Under the pieces are notes generated by a model. It was given only the letters and a program-made list of their open reading frames with translations, was not told the origin of the DNA and searched no databases. Both the position numbers and the translations under genes were made by a program. From Apostichopus japonicus (Eukaryota; Echinodermata; Holothuroidea; Aspidochirotida; Stichopodidae), in contig NC_092565.1 of NCBI RefSeq assembly GCF_037975245.1, positions 7,556,999 through 7,620,998 of the forward strand: DNA of 64,000 bases. Direction: 5' to 3'. This document shows, one piece after another, positions 54,442 through 64,000 of the stretch (the stretch's first letter is position 1; each line of letters opens with the position of its first letter).

Positions 54442-54793
54442 CAGTGGCGGAGCGTCCATACAGTCAGGGGGCGGATGCCCCCCCCCCCCCCCCGACGGAC
54501 TCAAATGGACTACTGGCACCCTTTCCAGCTATTTACCACTTTTTAGCGATTATTGACTTTCTTTATTGTGCTCTCATCTACCTATTGACATTTTTCACAT
54601 TTTGTTGGCTAATGACACCTATTTATTCTTCGTTTATCTGCAAATTAGCAAGGCCCGGTGAGGGTCATTTCCGTCGATCTAGGGAGTATCTTTACTCATA
54701 AAATGTCTGTACGTTCCGCGCCAACCTGTGGTGGCGCTCCGCTTAGATAAAGTCGGAAGCGCCCACACAGACCATTCTCGCCCCATCTGACCA
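54442..54793. mobile_element. Truncated MITE, second-unit copy
   Basis: Counterpart of 21,135-21,493, again lacking the right inverted end. Confidence 0.6.
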
Positions 54794-55061
54794 AAAATAA
54801 AAAATACTCACTGTACCGAAAATCTCCAGATTTAATGTATCTTTAAAATAATGACTCGATAGTTCTCAAAACTGAACAAATTAGCTTCTTAGGAGAATCA
54901 TCATGGTATTTTTTCCCCTTTTCCTTTCCATGAAAGATTGAAAAGTTACTAAGTATTTTGACAAAGTCAAATCTCCATTCCAGCACATCGAACCTGAATG
55001 TAATTGAAATAATAAGATTTATTTTGATTTTTTTAATTTCTAACCCCAGGTGTAGGAGGCA

Positions 55062-55439
55062 TTGCAGGTAAAGGTCATATCAATTCACCTCACTGCCACA
55101 TTTTCATTTTACCTTACAACCACCGTCAAATCATATGATCAGTTTAGGCAGACCCTATCAGTACATCTTGATGCCACAGACAAATCTTCTCAGCTGGCTA
55201 ATATATTCCGGCTTCCTCGGGATGTGATCATCGATATCAAGAAGCACCAAACACCGAGAATGCTTTTGTTATAGAAGTTGACCGAACATTCACTGATATC
55301 TTTCCACAAACATCACAAAATTTGGAAAATGCCCTGACAGAGCAAGGAAGTTCAGAATGTGTGAGAGATTTAGAAGAAATAATCCAGTATTTTGAGAAAC
55401 AATATGTCCTGAATAGATTTGTACTGAAAATCTTCTAAG
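55062..55439 (+). pseudogene. Death-domain-like fragment, second copy
   Basis: Same pattern as 21,785-22,133 (LANIFRLPRDVIIDIKK preserved), but the frame stops right after RMLLL and the downstream helix region has further changes and a small deletion. Both copies are broken, so the damage began before, or is shared by, the two units. Confidence 0.35.
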
Positions 55440-55831
55440 TTTGTATTTAGGAAAGCTTTGTATATATGCCAGCATCCTATTATTGTAAATGCACCTATTG
55501 AAGAATGCCCTGTGTGCATTCTCCCTTTTTCTACACAAAGACTAAAAGAAAACCACATTTTAAGGAATGTGACCTCTTGTATATTTATTCTCACCATATA
55601 TTTATATTTTACAACTTCATAAAGTAAAACAACGTAAATGTGTAACGTATTAATATTTACAGCTTTGCACCCGTTTTTGTATTTAGCCATGTTATAACCT
55701 ACAACGCAAGATATGAAGTACACTCTTAATAAGCTGCAATATTTCTGTGAAATATCAGAAAAAAAGTGACATTAATTGGAACTATATGGAAAAGAATGTA
55801 TGTTAAAAGTCTTCAGTATTCCCCTTAAAAT

Positions 55832-56388
55832 ATGCTTGAAAGTCAAGATATAATCACTCTTGCTCTTCAACAATTATTTGCCACCCTCCAACAATATTCC
55901 TTGTACAGTCATTACAATTTGTCAAATCTAACAAATTCATCCTCTTTATGGATAAACGGTTGAGAGGATAGTACTTGTAAAATTTATTTTGACATTTTCA
56001 TTCACAGGAAAACTTTTATGACATTGTTTTTACTTAAATTTTGAAAAGCTTGAAGCTAAACATTTTTGTTGCCAATACTATGGCATTCTTTAAGCTAAAA
56101 TGTTGACATTATGCTTGAAAGTCAAGATATAATCAATCTTGCTCTTCAACAATTATTTGCCACCCTCTAACAATATTCATTGTTCAGTCATTACATTTTG
56201 TCAAATCTAACAAATTCATCCTCTTTATGGATAAAACGTTGAGAGGAAAGTACTTGTAAAATTATTTTGAAATTTTCATTCACAGGTTAACTTTTTTGAC
56301 ATTGTTTTTACTAAAATTTTGAAATGCTTGAAGCTAAACATTTTTGTTGCCAATACTATGGCATTCTTTAAGCTAAAATGTTGACATT
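55832..56388. repeat. 279-bp local tandem duplication, second unit only
   Basis: A block starting ATGCTTGAAAGTCAAGATAT occurs at 55,832 and again at 56,111. The first unit has it once (about 22,563-22,840). The two blocks differ at several positions, so the event is not brand new. A 23-base TTCTTTAAGCTAAAATGTTG tandem follows at 56,362-56,425. Confidence 0.85.
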
Positions 56389-57033
56389 CTTTAAGCTAAA
56401 ATGTTGACATTCTTTAAGCTAAAATTTGGTACCGATATGACAACCTGAAAGCCTGGGATAGAATTTCAATAAAAAATATAGAAGTAAGATGCAAAAGTCT
56501 CCTTGCACTATACTACCAGTAAAACCAGAAAAAGGAAAAAAAGATGAAAAATACCATTATTATAAAAGTGATAAAAAATATTATTCGTACAATTTCAGTT
56601 TTATTGTTAGGAGAAGATGTGCTATTTTTTATTATTTTCCATTCAAGTCCAACATGATAGCCGCTCATCTATATAAATTTTTGGATGATTTGTAAATAAC
56701 TAACCATAACCTGACAGTTTAGCTAATGAAATGAGATGCATACATCTGACTATCATCATTTGCATATACAGTGCAGCATATGTTACTCATGACACAACAT
56801 ACATTAAAAAACGTAATGTTACTCATGACGTACATAATAATACGCAACATACGATACAGCACATGAAACAACTGCAATGTGACGTTCAACTTTTGTCCAA
56901 GATGTCTGGCGGAGTAAACGATCTTTGATAATCTTTGGTAACTGTGACCGTCAGGCTCAAATATACCCTGCTGCCCGGAAATGAACCAGTAGTTTACATC
57001 GTAAAGAATTTGACAAAAGAGAAACAACTATAT

Positions 57034-60000
57034 TCAATTTGGGCCTTGTAGATTTTCAATAATTTGCCTTACAGAGAAATAAACTCCTGTCACCATGCCA
57101 ACCAGACCGATCGAAATGAGCAGAACGTCTTTCATGATGACTAATGTAGATCGACCTCCGAGACGAATGTGGATAAGGCACGGGATAACGTAGGCCAGCA
57201 TAGTACTTCCCACTGCACCTGTAGCAAACGAGAAAGGTGAGGAAGTTAAAAACTATTGTTGGGAGGTTTCCTAAATGAGAAAATCACACTAATTACTTCT
57301 TTTATACAGATCGTGTTGATTTCAGTGAAAATGAAACAGAAAGCACATAAAATAAAGGGGACCTCATTTCCTACTGCTATTAAATATGCTTTCACAGAAA
57401 CCTGTTACTTTAAATGTCAGAATAGCTATCACAAAACAAGATAACTATTTTTAAAGGTTAATTCCTTCTACCTTGCTTTTCAGCTAATTTGTTTATCAAA
57501 CACAATGAGAGTCCTTTTGACTTTATTGCTCATCATGCACAATACATCATCTGTACAGTAAGATCCAACATTTGAACTATTCTTGAGGGTGTAACAAACT
57601 GACTTGTTTTAAACAAAAGGTTGCTGGAGATCTGAGCATGTCTGTACGAGAAATAAAGTTTTGAACCATTCCTCCTTTGGTCACTAAATAACCTAATTTG
57701 ACTTTTGGCCTCCTACACTCAAGTCTGGGATTTGGAAGTAATGGTACTAAAGATCTAACAGACGATGGGGCTTTATTTTCTTTGGATCCAGCCGTACAGC
57801 TCTAACCGATCGCTTAACACATTCCTAATTCTCAGTGCTTGAACTAGTTAACTACCTTTGCTTCGTAATATCACAACCCTAATTGTATCAAACTTTCACC
57901 AAATGATTTCAAGAATATGAGAAAATACTCACCAACTAAAGCACTAAAATATGCATAGCTATCCTTCAAGAAATAGGCTAAACCAAACTGTATTACTACT
58001 ATCATTACACGGACCAAGCCCCGTTTGTAGAAAGGAACCTGATAGAGAAATGAAAAAGAAAATTCATGAATCTAGATTGGGAATGGAAGGAGGATGGAAC
58101 TAATGAGGACCACTAAACTACAAATTTAACTTGTGATATGCATCAAACAATAGAATGCTATTGTTCGCATCAAACAATAGGATGCTATTGTTCGTAGCCA
58201 CTATGGTGTAACAAAAGTTCATAGTTGATGTAATAAAGTGATGCGTTTATTGCTTTCAGAACACTTCTTTGCTTAACGGCTGATGGAGGACAATGCAAAA
58301 TAAATGGAACGTAACTGAACCCACCATTATTTGTAATTCAACAAATCATTGCTTTACCAAGACACCAATGATGGAAACGGACATGTTTAACTTCACCTAG
58401 AAACATATTTAACGAAACTTTGAAAGCATGAGACTATCCATTTTCTGTGTTATAGACCTGACAATCTAGTTTGAAAGCGACTGTTTCAAGCAAAGAGAAG
58501 TATTGCTTATTGTGCATTGAATGCCTCTTTTTCAACTTATCGCATAACGTATTAGACTGCATAAAGCTCTGTTAAAATTATGAATAATACTTAAAATATT
58601 CTTAATCTGCAAAAACAATAAAAGAAAAATTTGAAGGGGGAAGGGGGTTCATCTATTCTTTAAAAATATTGGAGTATGTAATTTTAAAGTTTCACATCAT
58701 GAAAACATAAAAAAGGAGGTTAGAACATCTCTGCAATTTTCTTAAGTATACAGCACTTTACACTAGATGTCAAAGTGTAAGCTAGTGTTTTGCCTGTTGC
58801 CAGTGCAATTTTGCGTATGGGATCTAGATATTCATCCCTCCAAACTCCCCGACGTCGAGGGTAATTAACGGTCAATTAAATTGACGGGAGGATCATTCAC
58901 AAAGTGGCTCGCAAATGCAGTCTCAGATTTAAGCATCCAAAAAAATATCTAGTGGTGCACAAATACTAACAGACACTTTTAAAGAAAAAAAATTTAGTCC
59001 TGTCTTTTATTACCATACTGTACCTCTCCCCCCATGCCCCCTGCCCCCCCCCCATGGATGTCCTCACCAGACTCTCCCTTTACCACTCGGTTCTTTACAC
59101 ACTGTACACAAAGATATCAAATCCTAATATTACAACGCATACAGTTCATTTTTCATGGCTGCAGTTTTTGGCTTTCTGTTCTGCTCTCTGGCCCATATAG
59201 ATTAGTCTTTCTTTTCGAATGGAATTGTTCTGCACAAACACTGACCTTTTCAGTTGGTTGTCTGGTGTCGACCTCTTCACTCTGTATGGATTCGTTCGGT
59301 ATACCACTTGATAGCAAGGGTTCCCTCGATTCTAAGTTGGGTATGCTTGGGTCAGCTTGTTCATCCTCATGAATTGCTGTTGGATGGACATTGAGGTAAA
59401 CGAGAAGGATAAGTCTTCTAAAGTTCTGGACGGATAGACATTTGGTTGAACAAATGTTCACTTATATATATAAACATACTATATACTGTGAAAGTATGTT
59501 CATTTACACTTGTATATTAAGTAACTATTAGTTCTATAAAAAAAAAATGTTAAAAAAATCCCTGAAGAATTGAAAGTGTTAAGTTTAAATGATTTTTTGG
59601 GCTTAAAAAAATGAAATGATTTCCAGAAGGCAAATGTCAGCCTATGTTAGATTCTGTTTATATAGTTGCCAACGATTTACAGGAATACCAAACTTGAAAA
59701 GATAATGTAAACAGCTGAGGTTCATCAATTAATGTGACTGGACAAGTAAGTCTAACACACAGATCATTATTCAGCTACTCACATTTAGCAACAAAACTTA
59801 AATAACATGTTTCCATTCCAGAGATATGTTCAATCTGAATATCTTGAAAACTGGTATAGCTATAGAAGCACTAATAGCACTTCAACTTTTGTTGTTGAAA
59901 TATCAAGACATAAATTCTGCTTCAAGTGATCATAGATCAGACTCCAGAGTGTGAAAGTGCTTTTGCTGTAAAGTTTATTATGAGGAGCAAATATTTGTTA

Positions 60001-63000
60001 ATAACTACCATCAATTTTCGAGGCAATTCTAACACATACCGAGGCTAAACACTGAATTTCAGCCCTACCTATTCCAGCCATCTGAAAACACAGAAACGTT
60101 CAGAAACTTACAACTGCCAAAGATGAGACCCTCCACAATTTCCACTGCCACAAAGTTTTGAAGTGGATATGTGAACAGCACTCCTATGCAGATGGTTGCA
60201 TTAATTATTAAGATCACGATGGGATTGGTGTGGCCGGCTAGACTCCATATGAGGACCTGTCCGACGTTATTTCCGTACTTCAGGTACCCTATAACACCCA
60301 TGAAACAATAGATACCAGTAAACAATAAAAGGGCACCGTACAGCAGGACAGGGTAAAGACTTCGATTCCCCTCCATGCTGGTCTCAATGGGGATAATCTG
60401 TAAGAAAAGCAAATATAACATAAATACAGCTTAAATACCAGAAGATGCAGTCGGCTCTTCAACAAACCATAACACTTTGTATTTGTTTTATTTGTGTTGT
60501 ATTTATTTTATTTGTGTTGCATTTGTATTGTATTTGTGTTGCATTTGTGTTGTATTTGTGTTTTATTTGTGTTGTATTTGTTTTGTGTTGCATTTGTATT
60601 GTATTTGTGTTGTATTTGTTTCATTTGTGTTGTATTTATTTTATTTGTGTTGCATTTGTATTGTATTTGTGTTGTATTTGGTTGTTGCATGTACCACAAA
60701 AGAGGAGCACAACAAATGCTTGGAGTTTTATCTTTACAATGATTTCATGGTTTCTTTTTAAAAGTTACATCCGTGGCGGGTTCTTTATTGATGTTGCGAT
60801 CGATAGTTTAGTTAGTTTGTGTTACATACTTCATTTTGTACAGTAAGCATGTTACAATATTACTAATGGATGCACTCAGTGTCATTTGAATTTTGTTCAG
60901 AAGGAGAAGTTCACAAGGAAAAGTAATGCTTGCACTTCAAACAAGAGTCAGGCAGCAGAATACAATGAGATGAACTGTGTACCAAGGAGTGTAGAGCTGT
61001 AAAGAAGTGGTACGCAACCTTTTGCCAGTGACTTTAGAAAGTTAACTTTGCATGTGAAATACGACTTCACTTGATCGACTGACAAATTTAAAACAAACAA
61101 AAAATAGTTTTGTTATTTTATATTAGTATTATAGTGTTTAAATTAGTGTTATATATTTTGTTTATAAACATGTGTTTCAATTACCATAGTATTTGGTTAT
61201 AAAGATTTCTTTCATGACAGTTCACAACATATTTTCAGAAGTTTTTGAGGATTTTCCTGGGAAGTTCTCTTGCCCCCCCCCCCCCTCCCCCACCCCCACC
61301 AACATATATTTCCATGATCCACGTTTTGGTCAAAGCTCAGGTTTATGGACCACTGGTGTAAAGCACTCATTACATCAAGTGACCTTACTAATTTCATTTG
61401 AAATTAAACCTAGGATTAAAATACCTGAAATATAAAAATTCACCGGACTAGAGCATATTTTAAAAATAGTTGCAAGTTTTTCCTCAGAGAACGAATTTTT
61501 GTTTTTTTGTGGAACTCCATGAAAACAAAATATTTAAAGACATTTTTGCAAGTGGCACTAAATTGATCTTAATCCAGTGAGCTGTTTACCACAAGGAGCT
61601 CTGTCCTACTGCAGTCCATAAAACAAAACAGTCACGTCTCCTTTACGCCATAAAGAACTTACGGTTCCTATTCCTTCATACGCCGATGTCACTTGGCCGA
61701 AAAATATGGGAAAGCCAGAGATGTTGGCAGTCCATGTGATTTCATTATTTATTTTAAAATCTGTAGAAGAGAAAGATGAGCAGACAATTAAAAGCAGTTC
61801 TTGTTCGCATTAAATTTAGCGGTAGCTTAAATAACCAGGGTAAGAAGGGTAATTCTGTACATGTCTAGAGGAATCTTAAATTCCTCCAAAGCAATCAGTA
61901 CTGACAATTATCAATTCAACTAAAGTGGATTCGGTACAGTAATGAAAGCCAATCTGGAAACAAAGATTAAAAAACTTTTTTTAGTATACATTCCTCAGAG
62001 TAATGACAACATTAATTGACTGACATGTAAATGGCTGCAACTATTTCCAGTGCTATCTGAATAATTTATGCAAATGGTTAATTGCAAAGACTGTTTGAGC
62101 ATGAATGCACAAACTCTCATGATATAAGAGAACGTTTGGGATAAATTTGTTCTGTCTAGACATGTTCAGCTTTCACCATATCTTCCGTTTTGACCACGTT
62201 CCACCTCAAACGTTCTTTTGACTCCATGAATTAATTACAACTTTTTCGACCCATCATCTGCTGTTTGGTCAAAATCAAACTTAAAACCCTAGGAGTAGAC
62301 TTTTTGTGAGTTTGGCTCTCTGACCTCTTTTGAACCCAAATGACTTTTGACCTTAAAGTTAGGTACAAGTATTAGTACACATTATCTGCCGATCAGTATG
62401 GTTAAGTTTGATCAAAATCAAACATATAGCCTGGGAGAAGTCAGATTTTACATTTTTTTGCTGTTTTGATCACTTTTGAGTTTTGACATCATATGACCTT
62501 GACCCTAAAATAAACCATCATCTAACTGACCACAATGACCAAGTTTGGTGAAAATCAAAACATAACTGTTCACAGTGAGTGCTTTCTCTTTTTACTCATT
62601 CATTCTGAAATGAGCATTATATATTAATAGTTACTGTGTCGTAGTGGTTAGCGCCCTGGAACTGATAGATTCACACAAACCCTTAAAATGAGTTCAAGCC
62701 CCTGCTAGAGACAGAATTTTAACTTTCTATGCTTTTCCTCCTTCCAATGGTGAGGTTGAAGTATAAGAGACATGCATTACTGTGGCGCAGTGCTCTCGAA
62801 CTGAGAGTCAGATAAACTCCTTGACATGAGTTCAAGTCCATGCCAGACACGGCATTTCAATTTTCTGCTCTTTTCCATTCTTCCATTCCGAGGTGAGGTT
62901 GAAATGTATTAGAAACGAGCATTATTTCTCAAAAGTTGCTGTGCGGCAGAGGTTAGTGCTCTGGAGCTGAGAGTGTCAGACGAACACCTTGTCATGAGTT

Positions 63001-64000
63001 CAATCCGCAGCCAGGGCTGTTTATTCATTGGGAACCAAACTGGCATTTTTACTTCCTCCAGTAAGACACCAAAATTCAAAACAAGTATTAAAAAAAAGAT
63101 CAATTATATTTTGTCCATTTAGAATTAGCCAGAGAAATGTTTTTAGTACTACTATAAAGCATTTCTTAGTAAATGCTAAGTGTTGCTAGAGAAGGATAAC
63201 ATTTTGCTTCAAAGATGTTTTAACTGGTTAATGGATACTTGAACATAGCTTATTCTATTTCATACCAAATCAGTTCATTGACAGGACTTTTCTTAGCCCC
63301 ACCCCCTTTTTTTGAGTTACCTTGCTAACACGCTCGGACGTTGCGTAGCTATATATACGCAGTTTTGCCTTCGTTAAGGAATCAAAAAGCGTCACCATCT
63401 TTGATGCGTTAGTGTCAACGATGAATATCTGATCGGTTTCTTAATTTGTAGTTTAACCCACGAGTAGCTGTGGCATAGACTCACCAATGAAAATGATGAC
63501 TGTGATTGCAATAAACCCAAGGAGTACAGCAAAGTTGGCAAGGGCACTGAAGGGCCCCATATCTCGAATTCGCTTCAACATCGCTAAAGCCATGAAAAAT
63601 AGGAATGGAATTAAGATAAGTAGATGATAATCAACCACATGTTTTTCAGCATCCTTATCTAAGTTTGAACCCATTGTTAAATATTGCCACCAGGACCTAT
63701 CCAGACCATCCGTCAACACCGAGCTCTGGAGACTACCGCCTTCGACCATCGCGGTCGGCGTTACTATATCATGCTTCGTTCTGTTGTACACAAACGTATC
63801 GATGGACTCTTCCAAGGTATCAGCAATGAAGATGAAATAGCTGACGCAGAATCCGAACTGAGTCACAAACAGACAGGCTGTGGTCAGGAAAGACCCTAGC
63901 CGCCCTAGGACTGCACTCGCTACTTCTCCATAAGATATCGTCCTCTCGATTTCGCTCGGGGATATGGATCGCAATCTAGAAGACACGTAACCGGTCAGAG
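57034..64000 (-). CDS. SLC36-family amino acid transporter, second copy (partial at window end)
   Basis: Intact minus-strand exons: 64000(cut)-63485, 61760-61663, 60397-60112, 59460-59246, 58038-57933, 57218-57034 (TGA). Splice sites and phases match the first copy, with no stops. The loop exon is 215 rather than 185 bases, adding DPSIPNLESR in frame. Many residues differ: exon 58038-57933 starts VPFYKRGLVRVM against VLFYKRIVVRVV, and the 63,485 exon has LILIPFLFFMALAML against LLLISFPCFMALAMV plus a one-codon deletion near VYNRT. The N-terminal half, including TM1, lies beyond the window. Probably functional as far as seen, and a distinct allele or paralog. Confidence 0.8.
60478..60681. repeat. 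TTTGTGTTGTA minisatellite, second copy
   Basis: Same array and nearly the same unit order as 26,866-27,070; unit count unchanged. Long open frames here are artefacts. Confidence 0.9.
62630..63030 (+). repeat. Three tandem tRNA-derived SINE-like units, second copy
   Basis: Counterpart of 29,011-29,430 with A-box cores near 62,637, 62,784 and 62,940 and B-box GAGTTCAA motifs about 50 bases after each. All three units are retained in order. Confidence 0.6.

Larger units (their letters stand above)
49830..57033. other. Intergenic region of the second unit
   Basis: Counterpart of 16,590-23,467. Contents in order: interrupted (TA)n, exon-like ORF at 51,957-52,200, SINE-like unit about 52,205-52,345, two MITE-like elements, death-domain-like fragment, and a 279-base local duplication. 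No additional gene is supported. Confidence 0.5.

Overview
The window is animal nuclear DNA: short coding exons with GT-AG borders in an AT-rich background, long introns, long (TA)n tracts, poly-C/poly-G runs, tRNA-derived SINE-like units and small non-autonomous DNA transposons. Nothing bacterial, viral or organellar was seen. The transporter families and repeat style suggest a marine invertebrate, perhaps an echinoderm such as a sea cucumber. The organism is an inference; the sequence does not prove it.

Layout. 1-6.5 kb is non-coding upstream sequence with one clear hAT-type MITE. 6.5-16.3 kb (+) is a complete 15-exon SLC18-family vesicular amine transporter (VMAT-like, 567 aa), every junction in phase. 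16.3-23.5 kb is intergenic, with SINE-like and MITE copies, a broken death-domain-like fragment and one unexplained exon-like ORF. 23.5-32.2 kb (-) is an SLC36-family proton-coupled amino acid transporter, convergent with the VMAT gene. 32-43 kb holds candidate first exons, a decayed multi-domain pseudogene (38.1-40.1 kb) and repeats.

At 42,921 the sequence restarts in the middle of VMAT exon 4 and runs in the same order to the window end. 10,381-42,920 and 42,921-64,000 therefore look like a head-to-tail duplication with a 32,540-base unit. The second unit carries a 5'-truncated VMAT copy (exons 4b-15, no inactivating change seen) and a second SLC36 gene that runs off the end. This could be a real tandem duplication or two haplotypes left uncollapsed in an assembly; read depth would decide.

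Functionally, the VMAT-like protein would load monoamines into acidic vesicles by proton antiport, and the SLC36-like protein would move small amino acids with protons. No shared pathway is evident; they are neighbours facing each other's 3' ends. The VMAT copies are almost identical in coding sequence, while the SLC36 copies differ at many amino acids and by an in-frame 30-base loop indel.
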